Notes: a model not told the origin generated them from the letters alone. A DNA stretch of 64,000 bases from Jiangella aurantiaca (GCF_004349105.1 NZ_SMLB01000003.1:124001-188000), one strand, 5' to 3'. Shown: positions 42,881 through 52,425, counted from the first letter of the stretch. A program made the numbers and translations.

Positions 42881-44140
42881 TCACTCGGAGCAGAGCAGGC
42901 CGGGGAAGCCGACGTCGTCGCTGAGCGACTCATCGCCGGCGTTCGTCTGCGTCGTCTCGCGCTGGTGCGCCCGGCAGGCGCGCAACCGCAGCGTGTGGAT
43001 CACCTGCTCCGCGTCGTCGAGGTCGTCGGCGGCGATCGTCTCTCCGACCTCGTCGCGGTAGACCGTCGGCAGCGCCTCCAGCGGCAGGCCGCCTGGCACG
43101 TCGTACAGCTCGGACAGGTGCACGGGGCCGAGCTCATGCCGGACACCCTGGTAGATCGCGACCTGGCCGCCGCTGACGCCGATGTAGTACTGGTCGCGGA
43201 CCCAGCCGTTGGCGTACGTCAGGCCGGCCCAGCCGACCACCATCACGGCGGCGACCGCGAGCGCCGGCCGCAGCCACCGCCGCCGGCGTCGCCGTGGCGC
43301 GCGGGGCGCGTAGCGCATGGTCTCGGGGTCCTCGTGGAACTCCGGGGACCGGCCGTCCTCGATGCTTTCCGCGGCCGATCCGACGATGAACGTCTCGGCG
43401 GTCGCGTCGGTGCCGGCGGTGTCGGCCTCTACGAGCTCGCCGATGACGACGGTGACGTTGTCGGGCGCTCCGGCATCGAGCGCCATCGCGATGAGCTGGT
43501 CGGCGGCGTCGTCGACGGTGTGGGCGCCGGCCAGAGTCGTCTCGATGTCGTGGTCGGTGATGACGTCGGACAGCCCGTCGCTGCAGATCAGCACCCGGTC
43601 GCCGGCCTGCACGTCGATGATCGAGTAGTCCGGATGGATCGGCGACTGGCCCTGCAACACCTTCGTCACGACGGAGCGCGCGGGATGCTCGCGGGCGTCC
43701 TCCGGGGTGATGCGACCGTCGTCGACCAGCGACTGGACGAACGTGTGGTCGCGCGTGATCTGGGTCAGTGAGCCGTCGCGCAGCAGATAGGCGCGAGAGT
43801 CGCCGATGTGGCCGAGCGCCAGCTGGACGCCGTTCCACAGCAGCGCCGTCGACGTCGTCCCCATGCCGGCGCGGGACGGGTCGGAGCGCGCCATGTCGTT
43901 GATGCGGCCGTTGGCGGCGCTGACGGCCGCTGAGAGCACGTCGATCGGGTCGCCGTCGGGCATCTGGTCGGCGTTGACGAGTTCGTCGATGGCCGCCCGG
44001 CTGGCGACCTCACCCGCTGCGTGGCCGCCCATGCCGTCGGCGACCGCCAGGAGGTGAGGCCCGGCGTAGCCGGAGTCCTCGTTCCCCTCCCGGACCAGGC
44101 CGACGTCGGAGCGCGCGGCATAGCGCAGCGTCAGCGGCAT
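42881..44140 (-). CDS. Second PP2C Ser/Thr phosphatase, paralogue of the gene at the left edge
   Basis: 419 residues with the same layout as 1-1363: PP2C domain (1-~240) with VREGNEDSGYAG, VADGMGGHAAGEVAS, GDSRAYLLRDGS, SDGLSDV and GAPDNVT; an Arg-rich stretch; one membrane helix (~290-310); and an outer domain (QYYIGVSGGQVAIYQGV) closely matching the first copy. It lacks the Pro/Thr tail and ends in SDDVGFPGLLCSE. It stands alone with no FHA or kinase neighbours, which marks it as a duplicated copy moved out of the operon. All catalytic motifs are intact. Start ATG 44140. Confidence 0.93.
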   Translation of the reverse strand: MPLTLRYAARSDVGLVREGNEDSGYAGPHLLAVADGMGGHAAGEVASRAAIDELVNADQMPDGDPIDVLSAAVSAANGRINDMARSDPSRAGMGTTSTALLWNGVQLALGHIGDSRAYLLRDGSLTQITRDHTFVQSLVDDGRITPEDAREHPARSVVTKVLQGQSPIHPDYSIIDVQAGDRVLICSDGLSDVITDHDIETTLAGAHTVDDAADQLIAMALDAGAPDNVTVVIGELVEADTAGTDATAETFIVGSAAESIEDGRSPEFHEDPETMRYAPRAPRRRRRRWLRPALAVAAVMVVGWAGLTYANGWVRDQYYIGVSGGQVAIYQGVRHELGPVHLSELYDVPGGLPLEALPTVYRDEVGETIAADDLDDAEQVIHTLRLRACRAHQRETTQTNAGDESLSDDVGFPGLLCSE

Positions 44141-44433
44141 CGATTCCCTACTCCCGCACCCATCGAGACGGCGGGGGCCCGGAGCGCGCCCACCGCGTCG
44201 CCTTCCCCCAGAGACTTGCCGATCACAGCGGATCGTAACCGCCACCGGTTCGCGACCGGCGGGCCGCCACGCGGACAGATTTGTCCACAGCCCGTACCGA
44301 TCTGCTCACTCGTCCACATTTCCGGTTTCGGCGGGAGCGGGCGGGGCGGGCTCGGCGAACGATGAAGGGGTCCGGCCGGGCGGCCGGGCCGGGGCTTCCG
44401 GCCTCGTCATCGTCGTGGGAGAGGACTCTATTC

Positions 44434-45051
44434 ATGCAGCTCATCAAGGGTGCCGCGGTGTGCGGTCTCACGGTTGCCGCGCTGGTCGCGGGAGGTTCGA
44501 TGGTAGCCGCGGCGTCCGCCGCCGCCGGGCCGCCGGCGGCGAGCCCGGCGGGCGTCGCACCGGCGGCGACGAAGGCGCCCGCCATCGCGAGCCGGACCGC
44601 CGACTGCAGACCCATGCCGCCGCCACGGCATCGCCAGGAGCTCGACGGCTTCGTGCTCGGCTGGGTACCACCAGGCCTCGGACCATTGGCCACGGACTTC
44701 GTGTACGAATGGGAGGACGTCGGCTTCCGGTCACGTGTCTGGGAGTCCGGCCCGTACCCCGACGAGTCGTACCGGGTCGATCTCCAGATCACGGTCATGC
44801 GCAGCCCGTTCTTCACCGACGTGGCGGCGGTCCGGGAGTTCTTGGTCGAGTACCTCGAACGCGACCCCGCCGGCTGGGCGACGGAGCCGTTCGCCCACCC
44901 CGACGGGCCCGGCTTCTCCGACATCGGCGAACTGTTCTGGCTGGCCGAACCCGGAGTCGCGATCCGGGTCTTCGGCGGCGGCGAGCAGATCGACTTCCGC
45001 GACCTCACCCGGACCGCCTGTGCCGTGCGGCAGGTGACGCCGATGGACTGA
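44434..45051 (+). CDS. Secreted protein of unknown function
   Basis: 205 residues. The N-terminal MQLIKGAAVCGLTVAALVAG gives a clear Sec signal peptide with an AAAS-type cleavage region, then an Ala/Pro-rich linker. The mature part (~65-205) has LDGFVLGWVPPGLGPLATDF and RVDLQITVMRSPFFTDVAAV; paired cysteines (Cys62, Cys198) could form a disulfide. GGAGAGG precedes ATG 44434. No family recognised. The 290 bp upstream, back to the phosphatase start, should hold promoters for both genes; nothing sharper is visible. Confidence 0.75.
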   Translation: MQLIKGAAVCGLTVAALVAGGSMVAAASAAAGPPAASPAGVAPAATKAPAIASRTADCRPMPPPRHRQELDGFVLGWVPPGLGPLATDFVYEWEDVGFRSRVWESGPYPDESYRVDLQITVMRSPFFTDVAAVREFLVEYLERDPAGWATEPFAHPDGPGFSDIGELFWLAEPGVAIRVFGGGEQIDFRDLTRTACAVRQVTPMD

Positions 45052-45206
45052 TGCCAGAGGACCGCCGGTCGCGTCGACGCAGCCCGCCGCCGCCCTGCGG
45101 CTCGACTCGGCGGACGTGGTGCGGCGCTCGCTCCAGCCCAACGACGTGCAGCTCGATCAGCTGGAGCGGCGCCGCCCCCTCGGCCGAGCGGCCTACGACG
45201 AAGGCG

Positions 45207-46178
45207 TCAGCCTGCTGGGGACATCCGCCGATCCGCGGCGGTCGCGGTCCGACGCCGCGCTGGCCGGCTGACCGTACGGTGCTGTGACGGCGTCAGCCCG
45301 CGGCGCCGCTTGAACGCGGCACTGAGGGCGAACGCGCTGCCGTAGCCGACCCGGCGGGCGATGCTCTCGATCGTCGCGTCGGTCTCGCGCAGCAGGTCGG
45401 CGGCCATCGACAGCCGCCAACCGGTCAGGTAGCTCATCGGCGGCTCGCCCACCTGGGCGGTGAACTCGCGGGCCAGCAGCGCCCTCGATACCCGGGCCGC
45501 CGCGGCCAGCGAGCCGACCGTCCACGCCCGGCCGGGGTCGTCGTGCAGGAGCCGGAGCGCGCGGCTGACCGGTGAGTCGCCCAGCCGCCCGTACCAGTGC
45601 GGCGCCCGCGCCTGCGGCCGGTCGAACCAGCCGCGCAGCGTCGAGACCAGCATGAGGTCGAGCAGCCGGTCGAGCACGACCTGCTGGCCGGGCCGGTCCG
45701 CGGCGATCTCGTCGGCGACGACGTCGAGCATCGGGCACGGACAGTCGGCCTCGGCGATCACCAGGATCCGCGGCAGCGCGTCGAGCAGCCGTTCGCTGAT
45801 GCCGGCGGCGCCGTCGTAGGTCCCGGTGAGCAGGACGGTGTCGCCGTCGGCACCCGGGTCGCAGGTCCGCCCGGCAGCGCCGGCCCGGACGCTCCATGCG
45901 CAATAGTCGGCGAGCTTGATCGCGTCCTCGGGTCGCGCGGCGGGGTCGACGGCGACGGTGAACGGCTCCGGCCCGCGGACGACGGCGACGTCACCGGCGC
46001 CGACCCGCACCGGGTCACCGTCGGGTGGCAGGAGCCAGGCGGTTCCGTCGATGACGGCAAGCAGCGTCAGCTCGGCGCCCGTCGCGAACCGCACCGACCA
46101 GCGCGGGGCGAGTACCGTCCGCCCGATCAGCGCGCCCCTGGCCCGGACCCCGTCGAGCAGCTCGCTCAGTGCGTCCAT
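45207..46178 (-). CDS. AraC-family transcriptional regulator (cupin_6 type)
   Basis: 323 residues. The N-terminal cupin-like domain (LIGRTVLAPRWSVRF, CPCPMLDVVADEI) is of the AraC-binding-like cupin_6 type. The C-terminal double HTH includes AARVSRALLAREFTAQVGEP and IARRVGYGSAFALSAAFKRR. It is divergent from the NmrA-like gene with 80 bp between starts, the standard layout in which the regulator activates its neighbour. The effector is unknown. Confidence 0.92.
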   Translation of the reverse strand: MDALSELLDGVRARGALIGRTVLAPRWSVRFATGAELTLLAVIDGTAWLLPPDGDPVRVGAGDVAVVRGPEPFTVAVDPAARPEDAIKLADYCAWSVRAGAAGRTCDPGADGDTVLLTGTYDGAAGISERLLDALPRILVIAEADCPCPMLDVVADEIAADRPGQQVVLDRLLDLMLVSTLRGWFDRPQARAPHWYGRLGDSPVSRALRLLHDDPGRAWTVGSLAAAARVSRALLAREFTAQVGEPPMSYLTGWRLSMAADLLRETDATIESIARRVGYGSAFALSAAFKRRRGLTPSQHRTVSRPARRRTATAADRRMSPAG

Positions 46179-46258
46179 CCCGCGAGCGTAGACGACGCCG
46201 CATGGATCGGAGCTTCTGAACCATTCAGAGTCCAGCCGGACGGCGATTGGCTGGCGGC

Positions 46259-47092
46259 ATGACGATTCTTCTCACCGGCGCCACCGGCAAGGTCGGCCGT
46301 CGGGTCGCCGCCCGTCTCGACGACCTCGGCGTGCCCGCGCGGCATGCCGGCCGCACCAGCACCCCGCCGTTCGACTGGACCGACGCGGCCACCTGGCCGG
46401 CCATGCTCGACGGCGTGCGCTCGGCGTTCGTGGTGCCGTACGACGGGGCCCAGCTCACCCGCCCGTTCGTCGACGCCGCGATCCGCAGCGGTGTCGAGCG
46501 GATCGTGCTGCTCTCCGGCCGCGGCGTCGACGTGCCCGACTACCTGCCCGCTCACCTGATGGAAGGCAACGCGCACGTCGACGGCGAGGCGGCGCTGCGC
46601 CCGGCCGCGGTCGACTGGACGATCCTGCGGCCGGGGTGGTTCGCGCAGAACTTCAGCGAGGGCTTCTTCCGCGACGCCGTGCTGGCCGGCGACCTGCGGC
46701 TGCCCGCCGGCGACGGCGCCGCGAGCTTCGTCGATGCCGATGACATCGCCGCGGTCGCCGTGGCGGCACTGATCGACGACGGTCATGTCGGGCAGACCTA
46801 CGAGCTGTCCGGCCCGCGCGCCCTGACGATGTCCGAGGCGGTCGCGGAGATCGCGGCGGCGACCGGCCGCGACGTCCGCTACACGCACGTCGAGCACGGC
46901 GACTTCGTGCGCGAACTGGTGGAGCAAGGCTGGTCCGAGGCCGACGCCGAGGAGTACGCGATCGCCGTCAGCCCGATCCGCCGCGGCATCGACGCCTACC
47001 TCTCCGATGGCGTCGAGCGCGCCCTCGGCCGCCGGGCCCGCGACTTCCGCGACGTCGTCCGTGAGGCCGTGGACGCCGGGGCCTGGTCGTAA
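46259..47092 (+). CDS. NmrA/NAD(P)H-binding atypical SDR
   Basis: 277 residues. ILLTGATGKVGRRVAARL is the GATGxxG dinucleotide motif. ERIVLLSGRGVDVPDY, WTILRPGWFAQNF and SFVDADDIAAVAVAAL follow the NmrA-like pattern. ATG 46259 starts the homology. Such proteins act as NAD(P)-linked reductases or redox sensors. The divergent AraC regulator is the likely controller. Confidence 0.9.
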   Translation: MTILLTGATGKVGRRVAARLDDLGVPARHAGRTSTPPFDWTDAATWPAMLDGVRSAFVVPYDGAQLTRPFVDAAIRSGVERIVLLSGRGVDVPDYLPAHLMEGNAHVDGEAALRPAAVDWTILRPGWFAQNFSEGFFRDAVLAGDLRLPAGDGAASFVDADDIAAVAVAALIDDGHVGQTYELSGPRALTMSEAVAEIAAATGRDVRYTHVEHGDFVRELVEQGWSEADAEEYAIAVSPIRRGIDAYLSDGVERALGRRARDFRDVVREAVDAGAWS

Positions 47093-47209
47093 ATCTTCCG
47101 CTTGACAATCAACACCTTGGACTTATGCGACAGCCTCTGGGGCGTCGTCGCCGGCCGAAGCCGCTTCATCAGCGCGATCGAGTCGCTGCGCTAGGCAACA
47201 GACATGGAG

Positions 47210-47244
47210 AAACCCCAGGCGGGTACCGCTCTGGCCTGGGGTTT
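47210..47244 (-). terminator. Terminator hairpin downstream of tRNA-Arg
   Basis: AAACCCCAGGC (47210-47220) and GCCTGGGGTTT (47234-47244) form a perfect 11-bp stem with a 13-nt loop. On the minus strand it follows tRNA-Arg by 7 nt and ends in T residues, so it should end that transcript. Confidence 0.85.
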
Positions 47245-47251
47245 CAGGGTG

Positions 47252-47324
47252 CGCGCCCGAAGGGATTCGAACCCCTAACCTTCTGATCCGTAGTCAGATG
47301 CTCTATCCGTTGAGCTACGGGCGC
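47252..47324 (-). tRNA. tRNA-Arg (anticodon ACG)
   Basis: The acceptor stem GCGCCCG/CGGGCGC is perfect. The anticodon stem TCTGA/TCAGA encloses CTACGGA, giving ACG, expected to become ICG. The T-arm GGGGTTCGAATCCC is normal. Discriminator G; CCA not encoded. Confidence 0.97.
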
Positions 47325-47481
47325 TCGATCCGTCATGAAGCGGACCGGTGACCGAGTGTACCGGTCGGAGCGGCGAGGCCGAAATCGGATAACGTCGCCG
47401 CCGACTCGACTGCCTGCCACCAGCACGGACAGCACCTATAGCGTGTGACATGACACAACGACACGAGAAGGGTGACCGCCC

Positions 47482-48687
47482 ATGGGCCAGCAGCCGGCCA
47501 GCTTGACCATCACGAACGCGCGCATCTTCGACGGCTTCTCGGCCGAGCTCACCGAGGGCGACGTCCACATCGTCGACGGTGTCATCGTGGACCCGGAGAC
47601 CACCGAACACACCGGCCCGCCGGCCACCATGCTCGACGCCGACGGCGGAACCGTCGTTCCCGGGCTCATCGACGCGCACTGCCATGCGTACGGCGTCGGC
47701 CTGGACATGGTCCGCATCGAGTCGAACCCGCTGAGCTACGTCGCGCTCAAGGCGGCCCGGCGCTTGAACAATGCCCTGCGCCGCGGTTTCACGACGATCC
47801 GCGACGTCGCGGGGGGCGACCCCGGCCTCGCCCGCGCGCTGGACGAGGGCCTCGTCGCCGCGCCCCGCTACTTCTACACCGGTCCCGCCCTCTCCCAGAC
47901 CGGCGGCCACGGCGACCCCCGTCCGGGCGACCGTGACCTCTGCGTCGGTCACTCGCACATGTCCGAGATCGTCGACGGCGTCGACGGTGTCAGGCGCGCG
48001 GTCCGCGAGCGGTTCCGCCGCGGCGCCCACGCGATCAAGATCATGACGTCGGGCGGCGTGGTGTCGTTGACCGACCCGATCCGCCGGCCGCAGTACAGCC
48101 CCGAGGAGGTCCGCGCGATCACCGACGAGGCGGCCCGCCGCGGGTCGTACGTCGCCGCGCACGCCTACTCGCCGGAGGCGATCGAGCACTCTGTCAGCAA
48201 CGGCGTCCGCTCGATCGAGCACGGCAACCTGCTCGACGAGGCGACCGCCCAGCTGATGGCCGATCACGACGCGTTCCTGGTGCCGACGCTGGCGGCGTAC
48301 GACGCGCTGGACCGGCGCGGCGGCGCGCTCGGGCTGAACCCGATCTCCCAGGCGAAGAACCGCGAGGTGCTCGACTCCGGGAAGCACGCCATCGAGCTGG
48401 CGAGGAGCGCCGGCGTCCGCATCGGCTTCGGCACCGACCTCATGGGCGACCTCGAGGACGACCAGCTGATCGGGCTGCGGCTGCAGGTCGACGTGCTCGG
48501 CGTGCTCGACGCGCTGCGGTCGGCCACGTCGGTCAACGCGCAGCTGCTGGGCCACGACGACCTCGGCCGGATCGGCGCAGGCGCGGCCGGCGACGTCGTC
48601 CTGTTCGACGGCGACCCGTTCACGGACGCGTCGCTGCTGTGGACCGAGAAAAGGCGCACCGTCATCCGCTCGGGCGCGGTCGTCTGA
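47482..48687 (+). CDS. Amidohydrolase (imidazolonepropionase/prolidase-like)
   Basis: 401-residue metal-dependent hydrolase. LIDAHCHAYG carries the H-x-H pair; Lys in AIKIMTSGG is the likely bridging (carboxylated) lysine; YVAAHAYS and SIEHGNLL give two more histidines; FGTDLMG the final Asp. The beta-sandwich ends (ITNARIFDG; GDVVLFDGDP) wrap the barrel as usual. GAGAAGGGTGA precedes ATG 47482. Members cleave cyclic amides or X-Pro/X-Arg dipeptides; the substrate here is unknown. Confidence 0.9.
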   Translation: MGQQPASLTITNARIFDGFSAELTEGDVHIVDGVIVDPETTEHTGPPATMLDADGGTVVPGLIDAHCHAYGVGLDMVRIESNPLSYVALKAARRLNNALRRGFTTIRDVAGGDPGLARALDEGLVAAPRYFYTGPALSQTGGHGDPRPGDRDLCVGHSHMSEIVDGVDGVRRAVRERFRRGAHAIKIMTSGGVVSLTDPIRRPQYSPEEVRAITDEAARRGSYVAAHAYSPEAIEHSVSNGVRSIEHGNLLDEATAQLMADHDAFLVPTLAAYDALDRRGGALGLNPISQAKNREVLDSGKHAIELARSAGVRIGFGTDLMGDLEDDQLIGLRLQVDVLGVLDALRSATSVNAQLLGHDDLGRIGAGAAGDVVLFDGDPFTDASLLWTEKRRTVIRSGAVV

Positions 48688-48706
48688 CCCACAGCAGCGG
48701 CGCGCC

Positions 48707-48753
48707 CTGGTACGTACCACCATCGGGATCTGGTGGGGTGACGTACGTACCAG
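48707..48753. repeat. Hairpin with TACGTAC arms between amidohydrolase and pckG
   Basis: CTGGTACGTAC (48707-48717) is inverted perfectly at 48743-48753; CACCA/TGGTG extend the fold inside. It starts 20 bp after the amidohydrolase stop. It could terminate that gene (no T run) or be a regulator site for pckG, since GGTACGTACC is itself a 10-bp palindrome. Confidence 0.65.
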
Positions 48754-48961
48754 TGCCCGTTTTGTCCCGAATTTTGGCGTCCCATGTGGTCCTGATCACC
48801 CCGCCCTCGGTTCCAGTAACTGAGATGCCGGTCCTAGCGTGCTGAGCATCCCCGCGGAACACCGCCCGTCTCCGAATGGCCTGAGACAGGGCGGCTTCCG
48901 CATACCCGGAACGCGCTGCAGGGCCGACTGCGCGCACCGACACGAAGAGGGTGACCGCTAC

Positions 48962-50797
48962 ATGACGACGTTCGCCGAACCCGGAGCAGCACACGATCTC
49001 GACGACGCGCCTACGTCTCACGCCCGCCTGCTCGCCTGGGTCCGCGAGGTCGCGGAGCTGACCCAGCCGGACCGGATCCACTGGTGCGACGGGTCCGACG
49101 AGGAATGGACCGCCCTCACCGACGAGCTCGTCACAGCGGGCACCCTCACCCGGCTGAACCCGGAGAAGAAGCCGAACTCGTTCTGGGCCCGCACCGACCC
49201 CACGGACGTGGCCCGGGTCGAGGAGCGCACGTTCATCTGCTCGGTCGACGAGGCGGACGCGGGGCCGACGAACAACTGGCGCGACCCGAACGAGATGAAG
49301 GCCGAGATGACCGAGCTCTACCGGGGCTCGATGCGCGGCCGCACCATGTACGTCATCCCGTTCTGCATGGGCCCGCTGACCGCGGCGAACCCGATGTTCG
49401 GCGTCGAGCTGACCGACTCGCCGTACGTGACGGTGTCGATGCGGATCATGGCCCGCATGGGCGCCCACGTCCTCGAGGCGATGGGCGACGACGCCGACTT
49501 CGTACCGTGCCTGCACTCCGTCGGCGCGCCGCTGGAACCGGGCCGGCAGGACGTGCCCTGGCCGTGCAACGAGACCAAGTTCATCACCCAGTTCCCCGAG
49601 GAGCGGATGATCTGGTCGTACGGCTCCGGCTACGGCGGCAACTCGCTGCTGGGCAAGAAGTGCTACTCGCTGCGCATCGCCAGCGTCATGGCCCGCGACG
49701 AGGGCTGGCTGGCCGAGCACATGCTGATCCTCAAGCTCACCGCACCTCACGGAACCGTCCACTACATCGCCGCCGCGTTCCCGTCCGCCTGCGGGAAGAC
49801 CAACCTGGCGATGCTCGAGCCGACCATCCCCGGCTGGAAGGTCGAGACGCTCGGCGACGACATCGCCTGGATGCGATTCGGCGACGACGGCCGCCTCTAC
49901 GCGCTCAATCCGGAGTACGGCCTGTTCGGTGTCGCGCCCGGGACCGGCCAGAAGACCAACCCGAACGCGATGCGCACCATCGACCGCGGCAACAGTGTCT
50001 TCACCAACGTCGCGCTCACCGACGACGGCGACATCTGGTGGGAGGGCATGACGGAGGAGCCGCCGGCGCACCTGACCGACTGGCGCGGCCAGTCATGGAA
50101 TCCGCAGTCGCCGGACACCTCTTCGCACCCGAACTCGCGGTTCTGCACGCCGATCACCCAGTGCCCGATCATCGCGCCGGAGTACGACGACCCGCGCGGC
50201 GTCCCGATCTCGGCGATCCTGTTCGGCGGTCGCCGGGCGACGACGATCCCGCTGGTCACCGAGGCACGCGACTGGACGCATGGCGTCTTCATGGGCGCGA
50301 CGCTGTCGTCGGAGACGACGGCGGCAGCGGCCGGCCAGGTGGGCGTCGTCCGGCGCGACCCGATGGCGATGCTGCCCTTCATCGGCTACAACGGCGGCGA
50401 CTACTTCGCCCACTGGATCGCCATGGGCAAGGACGCCGATGCGATCAAGCTGCCGAAGATCTTCTACGTCAATTGGTTCCGCCGCGACGACGACGGCGGC
50501 TTCCTCTGGCCCGGCTTCGGCGAGAACGGCCGCGTCCTCAAGTGGGTCGTCGAGCGGATGGAGGGTCTGGCCGCCGCGACGGAGACGCCGATCGGCCACG
50601 TACCCACGCCGGAGTCGCTGGACATCACCGGCCTCGACCTGACGGCGGAGCAGCTTGCCAAGTGCCTCGAGGTCGACCCCGAGGAGTGGCGGGCCGAGGT
50701 GCCTGGCATCGCCGAGTGGTTCGAGAAGTTCGGCGATGACCTGCCGACGCTGCTCTGGGCCGAGCTCGACGGCCTCAAGGCGCGCCTGGGCATGTGA
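48962..50797 (+). CDS. pckG: GTP-dependent phosphoenolpyruvate carboxykinase
   Basis: 611 residues, the length of GTP-type PEPCK (ATP-type is shorter). Converts oxaloacetate plus GTP to PEP, CO2 and GDP at the start of gluconeogenesis. [13 protein letters not shown] is the P-loop (kinase-1a) with the reactive Cys; [13 protein letters not shown] carries metal-binding acids; FNRxxx-like nucleotide-stacking segments lie in [23 protein letters not shown] 48962 has GAAGAGGGTGA upstream. It stands alone with its own ~270-bp upstream region. Confidence 0.97.
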   Translation: MTTFAEPGAAHDLDDAPTSHARLLAWVREVAELTQPDRIHWCDGSDEEWTALTDELVTAGTLTRLNPEKKPNSFWARTDPTDVARVEERTFICSVDEADAGPTNNWRDPNEMKAEMTELYRGSMRGRTMYVIPFCMGPLTAANPMFGVELTDSPYVTVSMRIMARMGAHVLEAMGDDADFVPCLHSVGAPLEPGRQDVPWPCNETKFITQFPEERMIWSYGSGYGGNSLLGKKCYSLRIASVMARDEGWLAEHMLILKLTAPHGTVHYIAAAFPSACGKTNLAMLEPTIPGWKVETLGDDIAWMRFGDDGRLYALNPEYGLFGVAPGTGQKTNPNAMRTIDRGNSVFTNVALTDDGDIWWEGMTEEPPAHLTDWRGQSWNPQSPDTSSHPNSRFCTPITQCPIIAPEYDDPRGVPISAILFGGRRATTIPLVTEARDWTHGVFMGATLSSETTAAAAGQVGVVRRDPMAMLPFIGYNGGDYFAHWIAMGKDADAIKLPKIFYVNWFRRDDDGGFLWPGFGENGRVLKWVVERMEGLAAATETPIGHVPTPESLDITGLDLTAEQLAKCLEVDPEEWRAEVPGIAEWFEKFGDDLPTLLWAELDGLKARLGM

Positions 50798-50810
50798 CGG
50801 ATCCGTCGGC

Positions 50811-50876
50811 CGTGATCACCAACCTTCTGCGTCGCCATCACAGGCGCCATCACGGCGCAGAAGGTTGATGATCACG
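50811..50876. repeat. Intergenic palindrome, 21-bp arms, after pckG
   Basis: CGTGATCACCAACCTTCTGCG (positions 50811-50831, key parts TGATCA and CCTTCTGCG) is inverted at 50856-50876 with one mismatch and a 24-nt loop. It begins 14 bp after the pckG stop, so it may terminate it; the GATC end recalls the palindromes at 3137, 52426 and 59807. Confidence 0.75.
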
Positions 50877-50914
50877 GGCTGGGGTCTAGCGTGGGGTCCG
50901 CTGGAAGGAGACCC

Positions 50915-51349
50915 ATGGCGACCGTCACTCCGTATCTCTGTGCCAAGAACGCCGCCGCCGCCCTGGACTTCTACGCCGCGGCGTTCGGCGCGGTCGAGAC
51001 GAGCCGCTGGACCGACCCGGAGACCGGCGCCATCGGCCACGCCGAGTTCACCGTCGAGGGCGCCCGCATCATGATCGCCGACGAGTGGCCGGAGGGCGGC
51101 GTCTACGCGCCCGACCCGGGCCGGTCGTCGGTGTCGCTGGTGCTCGAGGTCGGCGACGTGGACGGCCTGTTCGAGCGGGCGGTCGCGGCCGGTGCCACCG
51201 TCGACTGGCCGGTCACCGACTCACCGCACGGCCGCGGGGGCTGGCTGTACGACCCGTTCGGCCATCGCTGGCACCTGACCTCGCCCGAGCCGGACGTCAC
51301 GAAGGACGACCTGCAGGCCGCGGTCGGCGACGATTACGTGATCAGCTAG
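50915..51349 (+). CDS. VOC-superfamily (glyoxalase/PhnB-like) protein
   Basis: 144 residues forming the paired beta-alpha-beta-beta-beta modules of the VOC fold. VTPYLCAKNAAAALDFYAAA starts module 1; VSLVLEVGDVDGLFERAVAA starts module 2; WLYDPFGHRWHLTS ends it. The start is the PhnB type. GGAAGGAG precedes ATG 50915. Substrate unknown. Its TAG shares CTAG with the convergent lipoprotein gene stop. Confidence 0.9.
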   Translation: MATVTPYLCAKNAAAALDFYAAAFGAVETSRWTDPETGAIGHAEFTVEGARIMIADEWPEGGVYAPDPGRSSVSLVLEVGDVDGLFERAVAAGATVDWPVTDSPHGRGGWLYDPFGHRWHLTSPEPDVTKDDLQAAVGDDYVIS

Positions 51350-52128
51350 TACCCGGCTGCCAGCAGCGCGGCGTCGATGATGCGCGCGACGTCGACCAAT
51401 TCGGTGCCGCCGTTGCCGAGGCTGGCGGCCAGCGTCACCGAGACGTCGTCGCGACGCCAGGCGACCTGCAGGTTCGACGGCGCGCTCAGCGACGCCCACG
51501 CCTCGGTGCCGAGGTCGGCGACGCCCTCGGCGCCGCCGCCGGGGATGTCGGCCGCGCTGACCCAGTCGTCGAACGTAGAGACGTCGACGATCAGCTCGTG
51601 GCCGGTCGTGCCCGTCCAGGCGCAGGCCGGGCCGAAGTCGGCCGGGTCGGAGATGTCCTCGGGCGTCGGGTTCGCCCCTAGCACTCCCGCGATCGCTGCG
51701 GCTCCGAGCGCGCACGCGTCGATCGCCTGCGCCACAGGGTCGGCCGGCGGCGGGTCGTCGGTGCCGCCCGGATCGGGCGGTGGCTGCTCGGCCCCGGCGT
51801 CGCTACCGTCGTCGTCGGCCGGTGCACCCGCGGCATCGCCCGGCGTGCCGCCCGGCGGCTGGCCGGCCGATTCCTCGCCGCCCTCCGCCGGCTGACCGGG
51901 CGCGGCCGCCGGCTCCTCCTCCGCGGCGCCGTCGGCCGCCTCCGTGGCCGCCGGAGTCTCCCCGTCGGCGGGGTTCGGTGCAGGGTCGGCGGGCGTGGAG
52001 TCCCAGGCCGGCGTCGGCGTGACCTCCCCGGCCGCGTCGGCGTCGTCGTCGCCACCGCACCCGGCCAGCGCGCCGGCGGACAGAATCAGGGCAGCCGCAA
52101 CCGCGGACCGCTTGGACGAAGTGATCAC
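51346..52128 (-). CDS. Lipoprotein with long Ala/Pro/Asp/Glu linker, DUF3558-like tail
   Basis: 260 residues. Signal peptide with lipobox LSAGALAGC, then a disordered acidic Pro/Ala-rich linker to ~residue 130. A compact C-terminal domain contains two cysteines (IDACALG and PACAWTG) and WASLSAPSNLQVAWRRDDVSV, a pattern recalling DUF3558-type actinobacterial lipoproteins. GTG 52128 has GAGAGGT upstream. Function unknown; surface-exposed by prediction. The stop overlaps the VOC gene stop in the palindrome CTAG. Confidence 0.8.
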   Translation of the reverse strand: MITSSKRSAVAAALILSAGALAGCGGDDDADAAGEVTPTPAWDSTPADPAPNPADGETPAATEAADGAAEEEPAAAPGQPAEGGEESAGQPPGGTPGDAAGAPADDDGSDAGAEQPPPDPGGTDDPPPADPVAQAIDACALGAAAIAGVLGANPTPEDISDPADFGPACAWTGTTGHELIVDVSTFDDWVSAADIPGGGAEGVADLGTEAWASLSAPSNLQVAWRRDDVSVTLAASLGNGGTELVDVARIIDAALLAAGY

Positions 52129-52245
52129 CTGCGGATACCTCTCGTGAGCACGTCGAAGCGGTCCGACCCTAGCAACAGACGAGGTGGGAACTCGATGGCC
52201 GACGGGGTAACGGTCGAGGAACACCGCCGTCGGAAGGTGGCCTCG

Positions 52246-52410
52246 ATGTCGACCGCTCCCACGCTCGAGTTGTCCGGATTCGTCCTCGGCGCTCCCGAAC
52301 CCCGTGCCCTCGCCGGCTTCTACCGGCGGCTGCTCGGCTGGCAGGTCCGCGATGACGAGCCCGAATGGGTCGTCCTACGCGGCCCCGCCTGTGGGCCGAC
52401 CCTCGCGTGA
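52246..52410 (+). pseudogene. Truncated VOC/glyoxalase gene
   Basis: From ATG 52246 (GGAAGGTGG upstream) the frame reads a good VOC start: LELSGFVLGAPEPRALAGFY, then RRLLGWQVRDDEPEWVVLRG, and then stops at 52408 after 54 codons. Normal members run ~115-130 codons. The break comes 15 bp before the palindrome at 52426, so insertion of that element or a deletion with it probably removed the rest. I see no continuation of the VOC fold after the palindrome. Confidence 0.75.
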
Positions 52411-52425
52411 TCGCCCCCACCCTTT

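Noticed and set aside
45052-45206. Short plus frame reading LRLDSADVVRRSLQPNDVQL and on to a stop at ~45271
   Set aside because: No start with ribosome site, no family, and it runs into the AraC gene 3' end; at most a gene remnant.
47093-47194. Possible peptide ending LWGVVAGRSRFISAIESLR next to tRNA-Arg, perhaps an integration scar
   Set aside because: Only about 28 codons, no ribosome site, and no repeat of the tRNA 3' end or integrase gene nearby.
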